A stretch of 64,000 bases of DNA from CAWABB01 sp963780165 (GTDB lineage Bacteria; Bacteroidota; Ignavibacteria; UBA10030; UBA6906): the NCBI GenBank assembly GCA_963780165.1, contig CAWABB010000001.1, positions 558,001 to 622,000 of the forward strand, in the 5' to 3' direction. The notes under the pieces were generated by a model. It was not told where the DNA came from. It saw only the letters and a list, made by a program, of their open reading frames with translations, and made no database searches. The translations under genes and the position numbers were made by a program. Each line of letters starts with the position of its first letter. The first letter of the stretch is position 1. Positions 35,025 through 43,825 of this stretch are shown here, one piece after another.

Positions 35025-36221
35025 GTGAAGCGCCCCTGTTTCTCGCTGTCATATCTTGCAGTCACAATTGCCCTGGCACTCACTCCAGCCCAGGCACAGG
35101 ACGAATGTACGACCGCCATTGTCACCAGCGCGGGGACCGTGGACGGACGTCCCCTCCTCTGGAAGAACCGGGATACGGACGACCTCTCCAACAAGATTCT
35201 GTTCGTGGATGAGGTTCCCCATACGTACCTGGCGGTCGTCAACGCTGGCGACACCTCCGGACGAATCGCCTGGGGCGGGCTGAATGATTCCGGCTTCGCA
35301 ATCATCAATTCGGTGGCGTACAACCTGCCGAAGTCGGGCGGTCTCGAGGACCTGGAGGGGCACGTCATGGGCGACGCGCTTCGGACATGTGCGACGGTGG
35401 ACGATTTCGAGCGGTACCTCAAGGCCAACATCGGCCCCGGGCTGGGGTCCTGGACGAATTACTGCGTGATCGACGCGCGTGGCGGTGCCGCCATCTTCGA
35501 GACGCACAACAAGGGGTATGTGAGACTGCCGGCCGATACGGCCGTGGGCGGATGCATGCTCAACACGAACTTCTCGAGGTCGGGGAAGCCCAACCAGGGG
35601 GCGGGATACCTCCGGTTCGATCGGGAGCAGCGGGTGTTCGGGAAGATCTCCTCCGGCGGATTCTCGCGCGACTTCATCCTGCAGACCGCGGCGCGCGACA
35701 TGGGACACGCGCTGCTCCAGAACCCCGAACCCCAGACATGGAAGTCCCTTCCGGCCGACCGTCCGTACTGGGTCCACGCGGACCACACGATCAACCGGTC
35801 CAGCACGGCGTGCGCGATCCTCATCCATGGCGCGAAGCCGGGGGAGAATCCCCTGACAGCGACGCTCTGGGTAATCCTGGGCGAGCCTGTCTGCTCGATC
35901 GCCCTCCCCTTCTGGGTTGCCGCGGGCCAGACCCCGCCGCAGGTGCGTGAGGGAAAGGATGCTCCGATCGCCACTGAGGCGTTGCGGCTGCGGAAAATCC
36001 TTCACCCCCTTAAAGGAAACGACCGGAGCGAGTACGCGGACATCACGAAGCTCGACAATGCCGCGGGCACCGGCTGGCTGCCCGGACTTCTCAAGACAGA
36101 GCGAGAGATCCTGACCGCCACAGATGAGTTGCTCCACAAGTCCCCCACCTCTCGGGAGCTTGCGGAGTTCCAGAGGATCAGTGCCGAGAAGGTCCTCACC
36201 GTCCTCAAGGCAGCCAAATAG
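35025..36221 (+). CDS. Exported N-terminal-nucleophile amide hydrolase (C45/penicillin-acylase-like)
   Basis: 398 aa from a GTG with GGAG seven bases upstream. A signal peptide ends near AQA-QDE, followed by Cys28 in CTTAIVTSAGTVDG. That Cys would be the self-exposed nucleophile in the Ntn-hydrolase fold shared by acyl-CoA:6-aminopenicillanate acyltransferases and linear amide hydrolases. Other family-like segments are WKNRDTDD, GLNDSGFAIINSVAYN, GSWTNYCVIDARGGAAIFET and a conserved Asn in NTNFSRSG. Substrate unknown. If the N-terminal propeptide is removed by Cys-dependent processing, the signal cleavage may lie close to the nucleophile. Confidence 0.75.
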   Translation: MKRPCFSLSYLAVTIALALTPAQAQDECTTAIVTSAGTVDGRPLLWKNRDTDDLSNKILFVDEVPHTYLAVVNAGDTSGRIAWGGLNDSGFAIINSVAYNLPKSGGLEDLEGHVMGDALRTCATVDDFERYLKANIGPGLGSWTNYCVIDARGGAAIFETHNKGYVRLPADTAVGGCMLNTNFSRSGKPNQGAGYLRFDREQRVFGKISSGGFSRDFILQTAARDMGHALLQNPEPQTWKSLPADRPYWVHADHTINRSSTACAILIHGAKPGENPLTATLWVILGEPVCSIALPFWVAAGQTPPQVREGKDAPIATEALRLRKILHPLKGNDRSEYADITKLDNAAGTGWLPGLLKTEREILTATDELLHKSPTSRELAEFQRISAEKVLTVLKAAK

Positions 36222-36274
36222 ACCGGCGCAGTCGCCTCACCAGCCCCACACGCCCCCCCACATGCGCATGGGCC

Positions 36275-36332
36275 ACACGTGCGTCACCTAGGCAACACAA
36301 GTGCGTCACCTAGGTGACGCACTTGTGTTGCC
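36275..36332. repeat. Palindrome copy 1 with an adjacent half copy
   Basis: A 42-bp perfect palindrome (36291-36332) has the core AAGTGCGTCACCT followed by its reverse complement, flanked by GGCAACAC and its complement on the two sides. Just upstream, 36279-36292 repeats the first 14 bases of the core as a half copy. It lies between two convergent genes and is not followed by a T run. Confidence 0.9.
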
Positions 36333-36435
36333 GCGGGCTACCTGGCCAAACTGCCTCCGTCACCCTTGTCTGCCCACCGGCAGGCGATCCCCTTGAACTC
36401 CCCGCCCGATCGCCCACCGGCGGCAGTTCTTCACG

Positions 36436-37584
36436 TCACAGGGGAACCTTCCCGTTGAGTTTCACCACCAACCCTGCGTGATCCGACGGCCACATCCCTG
36501 ACACGGTCCGGTCGGCTTCCTCTTCTCCTATCACCTCCGCATGGACGGAGCCCGGTGAGAACCGTTCCCCGTTTCGAGGGAAGTTCTTCAGAAGGACAAG
36601 GTCGATGCGCTCGTACAGGTCTGCGGCCGGGTTGCGCAGATCAGACGCTTGGGGGGAGGTAAACCCGATGTCGTTTGGATTGCCCCTTCGAAGGACCCAG
36701 GCGTCGGCGAAGCCTCCATCACCGGTGAGGAATTGGTAGGTTCCGTCGTTGGCCGGGTTCGGCGGCGCCGGATCGAGCGTATTGAAGTCGCCAAGGACGA
36801 TCGTCGGGAGAGTCTCCTGCGCAAGAATCCCGGCAAGTTCCTGTGCCTGAGGGAGGCGGACTTCCTCGTAAGCTGATTCCAGATGGGTCGTCACGAATCG
36901 CACCCTGCGGGCTCCGACCTGTGCCACAATCGACACGTATCCGCGGGGAATCTCCGCGCCGAGATCGGGCACAGGCAAAGTGGCGGCATAACGGCCCGAT
37001 GTGCTTCCGGACACGGCAACGTCCTCAGCCACCAGGATAACATCGGTGTCCAGCAGCCGCACGTAGTCGAACACCGGGTCCCCGTTCTCGACACCTATCA
37101 GCCGCGGAACCATCACGTCGGCATTTTCCACCGAGCCCGCTACCGTGTATCTGAGCCCCCGCTGACGGAGTGCGCCCTTCAGGATCTTCAAGAAATCGAT
37201 CTCCTCCAGCAGTTCGCCGGATGCGGGGTCCAGGCGCTGAATCAGTGATACCTCCTGGAAACCGATCAGGTGAGGACGATGTCGCGCCACCTGGGCGGCG
37301 ATGGCCCTGGCGCGCTCCGGGAAGTCCGTTTGCTTCAATTCTTCGTATGCGACAGCCACTTTCTGGGCAGCATCGAGTACGTCCGTCGCCCCCAGGACTA
37401 TGTCCACGTTAGCGCCGACGTAGATATTCCACGTCATGACCTTGAGTTCACCGTTGCCCATCTCGCTTTTCTCCAGCATTGACATGGATTCGTCCACGGA
37501 GGGCCCGACAGGGTCGTCCTTCGAGCACCCGGCCATGCCGACCAGGATTCCGATCAGGAGAGCAAGAGCTGTGATTCGTTGCAT
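36436..37584 (-). CDS. Endonuclease/exonuclease/phosphatase-family lipoprotein
   Basis: 382 aa from the ATG at 37584 (AAGGA upstream). Lipobox LVGMAGC (Cys20) is followed by a complete EEP domain: VMTWNIYVGANVD, HLIGFQEVSL (catalytic Glu), FVTTHLES, IVLGDFNTLDPAP and WPSDHAGLVV (catalytic His). EEP proteins cleave phosphodiesters in DNA, RNA, phospholipids or phosphoinositides. An exported lipidated version suggests a secreted nuclease or sphingomyelinase-like esterase; the substrate cannot be told. It is flanked by palindrome copies 1 and 2 and is divergent to the ABC operon. Confidence 0.88.
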   Translation of the reverse strand: MQRITALALLIGILVGMAGCSKDDPVGPSVDESMSMLEKSEMGNGELKVMTWNIYVGANVDIVLGATDVLDAAQKVAVAYEELKQTDFPERARAIAAQVARHRPHLIGFQEVSLIQRLDPASGELLEEIDFLKILKGALRQRGLRYTVAGSVENADVMVPRLIGVENGDPVFDYVRLLDTDVILVAEDVAVSGSTSGRYAATLPVPDLGAEIPRGYVSIVAQVGARRVRFVTTHLESAYEEVRLPQAQELAGILAQETLPTIVLGDFNTLDPAPPNPANDGTYQFLTGDGGFADAWVLRRGNPNDIGFTSPQASDLRNPAADLYERIDLVLLKNFPRNGERFSPGSVHAEVIGEEEADRTVSGMWPSDHAGLVVKLNGKVPL

Positions 37585-37920
37585 TGGGTGTTCCTTCTTT
37601 GGCTGGTGAGGGATGTGTGATTGCATGAGAAGCATAACAAACCCCCTCGGGATGGATGTCAGATTTCTGTCATGAAACCGTCAGCGGGGACCGACAGGCG
37701 GCCCCCCCCACGCCCACCGTGCCACACCCCGCGACGCCCCAAGTGCGTCACCTAGGTGACGCACTTGGGGGGGCCACGTGTGGGGTGCATGTGCGGGCTG
37801 GGAGTCGGGGGGCTCGGAGAGGGCTATACAGGAGACTGACAACTCCGTGACACCCCCACGGAGGCAGGGAGGTATCTTGCCCTCGGAACGACAGCAGAGC
37901 GGACCTACGAGAATCGAGCT
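37585..37920. other. Divergent intergenic region
   Basis: Between the EEP lipoprotein and the ABC permease. Apart from palindrome copy 2 (37737-37770) it holds only C/G-rich sequence; I see no promoter that I can defend. Confidence 0.5.
37737..37770. repeat. Palindrome copy 2
   Basis: A 34-bp perfect palindrome: the same 26-bp core as copy 1 (37741-37766), flanked by CCCC and GGGG. It lies in the divergent region between the EEP lipoprotein and the ABC permease. Confidence 0.9.
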
Positions 37921-39051
37921 ATGACGGGCGAACGGTGGGCACTTGGGCGAATGGCCGTAAGGATGATGCTGGGCCAGGGGTCGCATTTCCTGATCACCAT
38001 GACGGGAGTCGCGGTGTCCGTCCTCCTTATCGCGCTCCTGCTCGGCGTGTATCAGGGGGCACGGAAGGGTTCGACAGGCTACATCGCCTCAACCTCCGCG
38101 GACCTCTGGGTAAGCCGGGGCAACAGCAACAACATCCTCCGCAGCAACTCATTCATGCTGGCCTCCCTCGCGGATGAGATTTCAGGCGTCGATGGCGCGC
38201 AGGAGGTCACACCCGTCCTCAGGATTCTGACGAGCGCGCGCACGGAGCGAGAGACCATGACGCTCTTCCTGTTCGGGATCGATCCCGCGTCGGGCGTCTC
38301 TCAACCCCCTCTCCTTGGCGGCGGAACCACGCAACTCTCGAACGGCACGCTGATCGTCGACCAGTCGTTCGCACGGAAGCACCGCCTTGACGTCGGCGAC
38401 GAACTCCTCATTCAGGACCGGAGGTTTCGGATCGCCGGGTTCTCCACCGCGACAAACGCAATCCTCGCACAGTTCACGTTCTGCACGTTAAGCGACGCTC
38501 AGACGCTGTTCGGGTTCCCGGGCGCAGCAAGCTTTCTCCTCGTCAAGCTGAACCCCGCCGCCAACGCCAATACCGCCATCCGGGACATCAGCACCGCCCT
38601 CCCGGGTACGGCGGTGCATACAAAAAGCGAATTCATCGACAACACGCTGCGCGAAATGGAGACGGGAGTTCTTCCGATCCTCTGGACAGTCGCGATGCTC
38701 AGCATGGCCGTCGGCGGGACGATCGTCACCCTTCTCCTCTATAATTCTGTTGTCGGCCGCAGGCACGACTTCGCACTCGTGAAGGCGATCGGGGGCAGAA
38801 CCTCCGATCTGTATTCCATCGTCCTGTGGCAGGCGTTCGTCACCTCCGCGTGCGGGGCAGCTGCAGGCATCGCCGGTGCGGCCGCACTCGCGCCAGTCCT
38901 TCCGTACTTCGTCCCCGAACTCACCGTCAGTCTCACGCCGCACGTTCTGGCCCTTGTCGCTCTGGCGGCTGTTGCGATCGCGGGAACCGGCGCGCTTATG
39001 CCACTTCGCAAGCTCGCGGGGATCGACCCGGAGGAGGTGTTCCGGACATGA
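37921..39051 (+). CDS. MacB/FtsX-type ABC transporter permease
   Basis: 376 aa with the layout of MacB/LolC/DevC-type permeases: an N-terminal membrane helix (ITMTGVAVSVLLIALLLGVYQGA), a large periplasmic domain (about 50-240), and three C-terminal helices (about 245-270, 297-320, 335-360). PEEVFRT at the end is typical of the FtsX family. These exporters move lipids, lipoproteins or small molecules by a mechanotransmission mechanism. The stop overlaps the ATPase ATG by 4 bp. It is the first gene of the DUF3419/GNAT operon. Confidence 0.9.
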   Translation: MTGERWALGRMAVRMMLGQGSHFLITMTGVAVSVLLIALLLGVYQGARKGSTGYIASTSADLWVSRGNSNNILRSNSFMLASLADEISGVDGAQEVTPVLRILTSARTERETMTLFLFGIDPASGVSQPPLLGGGTTQLSNGTLIVDQSFARKHRLDVGDELLIQDRRFRIAGFSTATNAILAQFTFCTLSDAQTLFGFPGAASFLLVKLNPAANANTAIRDISTALPGTAVHTKSEFIDNTLREMETGVLPILWTVAMLSMAVGGTIVTLLLYNSVVGRRHDFALVKAIGGRTSDLYSIVLWQAFVTSACGAAAGIAGAAALAPVLPYFVPELTVSLTPHVLALVALAAVAIAGTGALMPLRKLAGIDPEEVFRT

Positions 39052-39752
39052 TGCATAACCCGTCGATTCCTGAAGCGGGATCATTGATCACCGCAGAACG
39101 GCTCACGCGAGTCTACAACGGCGTCACTGACACGGTGACGACAGCGGTCAATGACGTCAATCTGGTCGTCCGGGCCGGAGAGATCATCCTTGTTCTCGGA
39201 CCCAGCGGCAGCGGGAAGACGACGTTGCTCTCGATGCTTGGCTGCCTGCTCAGGCCCACGTCAGGACGTCTCATAGTGTTCGACAAAGATCTTTCCACGA
39301 CACCGGCCTCCGCAATGGCGGCACTTCGAAGGGCGAAGATCGGCTTTGTGTTCCAGTCGTACCGGCTTCTCGACTGTCTCTCCGTCATTGAGAATGTCCG
39401 GCTGGCCATGGTGCTTGCAGGCGTTCCTGCCCGGGAGGCTGGCGCACGTGCCGCCGCTCGACTCGCGGATCTCGGGATCCTGCACCGCGCGGAGTTCCCG
39501 CCGGCCCGGTTAAGCGGAGGGGAGAAGCAGCGGGTCGCAATAGCCCGTGCCCTCGCCAACGGGCCGCGTCTGATCCTTGCCGACGAACCGACCGGCAACC
39601 TGGACTCACAGAGCGGCCGCACGGTGATGGAGTTGCTGAGCGACCGCGCGCGCGCGGCTGGCAGCACGCTGGTGATCGTGAGCCACGACCCCCGGATCCG
39701 GGATCTTGCAGACCGGGTCCTGACCATGGAAGATGGAAGACTCCGTGAGTAG
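39048..39752 (+). CDS. ABC ATPase of MacB/LolD type
   Basis: 234 aa from the overlapping ATG. Walker A GPSGSGKTT, Q-loop FVFQSYRLLDCLSVIEN, signature LSGGEKQRVAIARAL, Walker B LILADEPTGNLD and H-loop VSHDPR are intact and match the LolD/MacB group. It powers the preceding permease. The DUF3419 gene starts 3 bp after its stop, so the four genes 37921-41850 are one transcription unit. Confidence 0.93.
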   Translation: MMHNPSIPEAGSLITAERLTRVYNGVTDTVTTAVNDVNLVVRAGEIILVLGPSGSGKTTLLSMLGCLLRPTSGRLIVFDKDLSTTPASAMAALRRAKIGFVFQSYRLLDCLSVIENVRLAMVLAGVPAREAGARAAARLADLGILHRAEFPPARLSGGEKQRVAIARALANGPRLILADEPTGNLDSQSGRTVMELLSDRARAAGSTLVIVSHDPRIRDLADRVLTMEDGRLRE

Positions 39753-39755
39753 GCC

Positions 39756-40835
39756 ATGACCCGCTTCTTCAACACGCTGAACTACTCTTCCTCGAACGAG
39801 GACGGCCGATCAGAGCTTCTCGGGCTCCGCCTGACTCCATCTGACGCTGTGGTTACCATTACCGGGAGCGGCTCAAGGACACTGGATCTGCTCCTCGGAC
39901 ATCCCGGCCACATCCATTCGGTGGACATGAATCCCTGTCAGACATATCTCCTCGAGCTGAAGCTTGCGGGCCTGCGCGAGTTGAACTATGAGGAGTGGAT
40001 CGGTTTTCTAGGCGTTACGCCACAAGAGCACCGGCTCAGGAGCTACGGTCTGTGCCGGCGTCTCCTGTCACCCGAGGCGACCGCATACTGGGACGATCAC
40101 ATCGATGCCGTGGAGCGAGGGGTCCTCTTTGAGGGGCGTTGGGAGAAGTACTTTCACAAAGCCACGACGCTTCTCTCGATCATGGGCGGCAAGAGGATCG
40201 ACCGGATGTTCAGTGCCGAAGATGTAAGCAGGCAGGCCTCGATCTATGAGGCGGAGTGGAACGATACCATCTGGCGCTCGTTCGTGAAAGCCTCGGCAAG
40301 CAAAGTCTTGTGCCGGTACGCCTTCCGTGACCCCGGCTTCTTCCAGCACGTCCCTCACTCGTTTCCCCGAGGGAGCTATCTGCTGGAGCGCTTCGATGCG
40401 GCGTTCCGGACCCGGAAGCTCTCGGAGAGCCCGTTTCTCTCCCTCCTGCTTCGCGGGAAGTTCGACGACCACGCACTGCCCCTCCACTTGCGACCCGAGA
40501 AATTCGACGTACTTCGGGAGTCATGCGATCGAATCTCGGCAGCCACTGCGCCGCTGGACGCTTTTCTTCTTGCGCGACCTCCGGGATCGATCAACGCATT
40601 CTCTCTGTCCGACGTCGCTTCCTATACCAGCGAGGAAGAGTATGCAAGGATCTGGACAGCCGTCTGCCGCGCCGCCGCTCCCGGCGCCCGGATCTGCGAA
40701 CGCCAGTTCCTGGTCCGCCGGGAGCTTCCCGGGAGCGCCGCCGCGCTCACGACCCGCAACCGCACGCTCGAAGAGCGTCTCGAGCGGGAGGACGATTCCA
40801 CATTCTACAGCTTCGTCGTGGCAACTGTGAGATGA
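39756..40835 (+). CDS. DUF3419 / BtaA-like S-adenosylmethionine:diacylglycerol aminocarboxypropyl transferase
   Basis: 359 aa. The SAM-binding region VVTITGSGSRTLDLLL..HIHSVDMNPCQTYLLELKL matches the DUF3419 (BtaA) family, which attaches the 3-amino-3-carboxypropyl group of SAM to diacylglycerol to make homoserine lipid, the precursor of betaine lipids. The later FFHKATTLL-type (YFHKATTLL) and RLERFDA.. regions also fit. No BtaB N-methyltransferase is present; instead an ABC exporter precedes and a GNAT gene follows with a 4-bp overlap. Whether the acceptor is diacylglycerol here is inference. Confidence 0.78.
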   Translation: MTRFFNTLNYSSSNEDGRSELLGLRLTPSDAVVTITGSGSRTLDLLLGHPGHIHSVDMNPCQTYLLELKLAGLRELNYEEWIGFLGVTPQEHRLRSYGLCRRLLSPEATAYWDDHIDAVERGVLFEGRWEKYFHKATTLLSIMGGKRIDRMFSAEDVSRQASIYEAEWNDTIWRSFVKASASKVLCRYAFRDPGFFQHVPHSFPRGSYLLERFDAAFRTRKLSESPFLSLLLRGKFDDHALPLHLRPEKFDVLRESCDRISAATAPLDAFLLARPPGSINAFSLSDVASYTSEEEYARIWTAVCRAAAPGARICERQFLVRRELPGSAAALTTRNRTLEERLEREDDSTFYSFVVATVR

Positions 40836-41850
40836 GCACGATGGATCGGATGGAAATAGTCCCGTATGCCGCCGCAGACAGTCCGGACGCGATTGCGCTG
40901 GAAGCCACGCTGGACCAGGGCGAGGCCATCGCGCTGAGGTTCCGCAGGCCCACATTTCACGCACGGTCTTCTGTCTACGAGAAGTCGGTGATCCTGTGCG
41001 CAAAATCAGACGGGCGCCTGGTGGGGATCGCTGCCGGGACGCTGAAGAATGTCGGGCTGAACGGCGTGGTGAGGCGGGCGATCTACGGATACGACCTCCG
41101 TGTCGATCCCGCATTCCGGCGGGGTGGCACGGCCCAGCGCCTCGGCAATGCGGTGATTGAAAGTCTCGGGGGCGGGGAATGCCGCTACTCTCTCGTGGCC
41201 GGACAGAATCGGCTGGCTGTTCGTTTCACGCAGCGGGCGTTCGGGGCGGCGTGCACCATCCCTCTGGTCTACGTCATCATACCGGTCATGAGAAGCCGTC
41301 GACGCCGTCCGGCGTGCGTGGACCCGGGTCCTGAGGAAATTCATACGGGAGTTCCTGCAGCACGCCGGACCGCTCGACATGCTCCCTCCCTTCCGCTGCG
41401 GATCTTCTGGCCGGCCATGTCGGGTCGGTCCGCCTCGAAGGAGGATCGGCCGGCTGCTCGATCTGGACAAACGAATCGTTGCTTGCGGAGGAGGTTGTCC
41501 GTCTCCCCCGTCATCTGCAGTTCCTTGGACTCGTGGCTCGTCCGTTGGCAAACGCTCGGCTCCTCCCCCGCATCCCCCGGCAGGGCGAGATGGTGCGAAG
41601 CTGGTTTCTGCACGATCTGTTCGCACGTGGAGTTCAGGAGACGCGTGAGTTGCTGACGGAGGTTAGCGCCCGCGCGCTTGAGAGCGGGAAGGACTTCCTA
41701 TATGTCCTCATGCAGGAGGGAGATCCGACGATCGAGGCGTTCCGGAGGGCGGGGTACCGATACCTGACTCTTCCCTACGTCTTCGTGGCAGGAGGAACGA
41801 ATGTCCCTGCGCCGGGCTCGCGCATCTACCTGGATGTGCGCGACATTTGA
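40832..41850 (+). pseudogene. GNAT acetyltransferase gene with two frameshifts
   Basis: Starts at the ATG overlapping the DUF3419 stop. The first frame gives a GNAT domain (VGIAAGTLKNVG, YDLRVDPAFRRGGTAQRLG) up to about 41290. Homologous-looking sequence then continues in a second frame (KFIREFLQHAGPLDMLPPF, about 41300-41400) and a third (DLLAGHVGSVRLEGG, LLAEEVVRLPRHLQFLG, ...YLDVRDI) to 41850. Reconstructed, the protein would be near 340 aa with two GNAT-like halves. Either the gene is decayed or the assembly has two indels within about 110 bp. Stop codons lie between in each single frame. Confidence 0.7.
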
Positions 41851-42182
41851 GCCGGGCGCCGGAGAGCCCACTGCACTGGACCTCTCGTCCAACGAAGGCC
41901 GGTCTTGCAGTTAGGTTCGGGTCACGGTCTCTTGCTGGAGTACAGGATGGTGTGATACAGCTCGAAACGATAGCCGGCGGGCGCTCGCCTTCGGTCACGA
42001 ACCTGACTGTGAAGTCAGCCCCGAAAAATAAGCCCGGCCGATCGGGCGATCGGCCGGGAGGAAGGGCGGCGGGATCGAACATATGACAACCGCGGCAGGG
42101 GACACCACGGCGCCGGAACAGAAGCGAGAGACGCGCGGAGAATCAACGGATCAGGATCGTTGGATCCGGCGTCGCAGCAAGC
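41851..42182. other. Intergenic stretch
   Basis: 330 bp holding the terminator of the hicBA pair (42023-42058) and nothing else that I can support. Confidence 0.55.
42023..42058 (-). terminator. Terminator after hicBA
   Basis: Perfect 11-bp stem (42033-42043 with 42048-42058, 4-nt loop) followed on the minus strand by CTTATTTTTC. About 130 bp after the hicA stop. Confidence 0.8.
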
Positions 42183-42371
42183 TTAGGACTTCAATCCCAG
42201 CTGCTTCCGGATCTCTTTGACCATGCTGGGCGCAAGCACCGGAGCCTTCGGGACTGTCGCCTGCTTCCCGGCTGATTCGTTTTCAAACACGTCGTGCTTG
42301 GAGCCATACCGCTTCAGCGAGCAGCCGGCGCGGCGCAATTCAAGGATGAATTCGTTCTGGCGGACGCTCAT
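42183..42371 (-). CDS. hicA: HicA-type mRNA interferase toxin
   Basis: 62-aa double-stranded-RNA-binding-fold toxin: LRRAGCSLKRYGSKHDVF with the catalytic-type His in GSKHD (H26), followed by VPKAPVLAPSMVKEIRKQLGL, as in HicA/YcfA. HicA cleaves mRNA; the HicB partner blocks it. The ATG overlaps the upstream HicB stop by 4 bp. A terminator follows. Confidence 0.85.
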   Translation of the reverse strand: MSVRQNEFILELRRAGCSLKRYGSKHDVFENESAGKQATVPKAPVLAPSMVKEIRKQLGLKS

Positions 42372-42568
42372 ATCGTGACCTCGGTGGATTGGAACTTCCG
42401 GGAGGGAACGGTGGTGGCTTCGGCGTCGTGGTAGAGCTTATACGCGTCAGCAACGTTTTTCTTGAGGTGCTCAACGGATGTTCCCTGGCTGAGCACGCCT
42501 GGCACTTCTCGAAGCCGGCCGACAAACCAGTCGCCATCCTTCCAGAAATCCAATGTGAATGTTTTCAT
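42368..42568 (-). CDS. hicB: HicB-type antitoxin (short form)
   Basis: 66 aa resembling the partially degraded RNase H-like domain of HicB: FTLDFWKDGDWFVGRLREVPGV..QGTSVEHLKKNVADAYKLY. It lacks the C-terminal DNA-binding helix-turn-helix or ribbon-helix-helix that many HicB proteins carry, so autoregulation may be absent or weaker. AGGAG precedes the ATG. It is upstream of the toxin, the less common gene order. Confidence 0.85.
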   Translation of the reverse strand: MKTFTLDFWKDGDWFVGRLREVPGVLSQGTSVEHLKKNVADAYKLYHDAEATTVPSRKFQSTEVTI

Positions 42569-42989
42569 TCTTTCTCCTGAAAGAGTGGGTGGTGGTGCTT
42601 ACCTAGTGTTCGCATAGCTAGAAGGAACTCTACAGCGGAGGGTATCAAAAACGTGAGACCGGGCAGCACGGTGGAAGCGCTCACCCAATGGATTAAAGGT
42701 AGGTGCATAGCGGGAAGAAGTCAACTGAAAGTCTCATTTTTCCGGACGGGAGGACTCGGCCATCCCGTGCCCCGGCCTCGCCTGGGACGACCGCCGCCAG
42801 GGTCGTGTCCGCTCCAACGCCAATCGCTAAACCCCACGACTTTGCGTCACCAACTTCGTCGAGTCGCCGGCACCCGAGTGCATCCCGGTGCCGGCCCACG
42901 CTCTATCTGACAGAGGTTTCTGGCGTAGTACGCCGGACCATCCTCGAGAGCCACAGTGTGGCGGGCGGTTCCAGGGACAGCCGCCCGTC
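42569..42989. other. Intergenic stretch with one hairpin
   Basis: About 420 bp with no convincing gene on either strand. A perfect 9-bp stem GCCGGCACC/GGTGCCGGC with a 12-nt loop lies at 42866-42895, without a T tract. Confidence 0.5.
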
Positions 42990-43601
42990 TCATCGCGAAG
43001 CGACGCCTGCGATGATAATAATGGCATCGATGAGTGCCCCAATGAAATATCCCGTCGTCGCAGCACCTGGCTGCAGGTTTCCCCCCTGATAGGTATTGCT
43101 GGCCTCAATGCCAACCTCTGGAACGTAGACTGTGTCAGGGGAGGTAAACATCGTCCGGCCGTACACCCCCACCCCGGGACTCCACAGGTTGATTTCATCG
43201 TACTTGAGAAGTCTATTGCCGGCGCGCATCGAAAGCATCGACCCCTCAGGAATCAGGTGCAGCGGATCGCCGCGGAGGGGATAGGGCAGCGAATCGCGGG
43301 CTGACAAGGACTGCTCTGCGCGCGGGCGCGCGTATGCCCCGCTGTCCGCAGAAGGGCCCGCCGGAGCATGGCCGGGAGACTCCTGGCCAGCACGAGTGCC
43401 GTCTATGCTGGAGATGTCCACCGTATCACCGACCTCGATCGAAGCGAGATCCGCGGCAGATCCCTCAGCCGGTGGATCGTTGGACGCGGACGCGTCAATG
43501 GCCGACCCGATTCCGTAGCCTACAAGCATGCATCCCGAGAAACTGGCCGCCAGCAGCGGTGCGGCGACGTACGCGAGAATTGAAAGAAGATGTCGTGACA
43601 T
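42990..43601 (-). CDS. Putative lipoprotein of unknown function
   Basis: 203 aa from the ATG at 43601, which has GGAGGG just upstream. Lipobox-like SFSGC ends a signal (LLSILAYVAAPLLAASFSGC), followed by MLVGYGIGSAIDASASNDP, a Ser/Ala/Pro-rich middle, a small folded part (GSMLSMRAGNRLLKYDEINL, TVYVPEVGIEASNTYQGG), and a C-terminal hydrophobic helix (TGYFIGALIDAIIIIAGVA). The two small-residue/Ile-rich segments look like glycine-zipper pieces; this is inference. No family recognised. Confidence 0.7.
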   Translation of the reverse strand: MSRHLLSILAYVAAPLLAASFSGCMLVGYGIGSAIDASASNDPPAEGSAADLASIEVGDTVDISSIDGTRAGQESPGHAPAGPSADSGAYARPRAEQSLSARDSLPYPLRGDPLHLIPEGSMLSMRAGNRLLKYDEINLWSPGVGVYGRTMFTSPDTVYVPEVGIEASNTYQGGNLQPGAATTGYFIGALIDAIIIIAGVASR

Positions 43602-43695
43602 GGTCCCTCCGCATTCACTGAGGGAAAGGTAGGTGTCCCTCATGGGACCAATGTCAGGGAATTGTCATCCCGGGGTCACAGAAGGGGGTCCCTCG

Positions 43696-43737
43696 GGGCT
43701 CCCAAGTGCGTCACCTAGGTGACGCACTTGGGAGCCC
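43696..43737. repeat. Palindrome copy 3
   Basis: A 42-bp perfect palindrome with the same core as copies 1 and 2 (core 43704-43729) but different outer arms (GGGCTCCC and its complement). It lies between the unknown lipoprotein and tRNA-Phe. Confidence 0.9.
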
Positions 43738-43787
43738 TCGTTTGGGGCCCCTCGGAGGGGCTTGGGGCCGGAGGTTGGAGGGGCAGA

Positions 43788-43821
43788 AACGCGCGAAGCC
43801 CCGGAGGTCATCCGGGGCTTC
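43788..43821 (-). terminator. Terminator after tRNA-Phe
   Basis: Perfect 11-bp stem (43795-43805 with 43811-43821, 5-nt loop) a few bases past the tRNA 3' end on the minus strand, with a short T tract in the downstream GCGCGTTTCT. Confidence 0.75.
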
Positions 43822-43825
43822 GGGG

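Noticed and set aside
36291..43737. Palindromes as intrinsic terminators
   Set aside because: No T run follows on either strand, and copy 2 sits in a divergent promoter gap.
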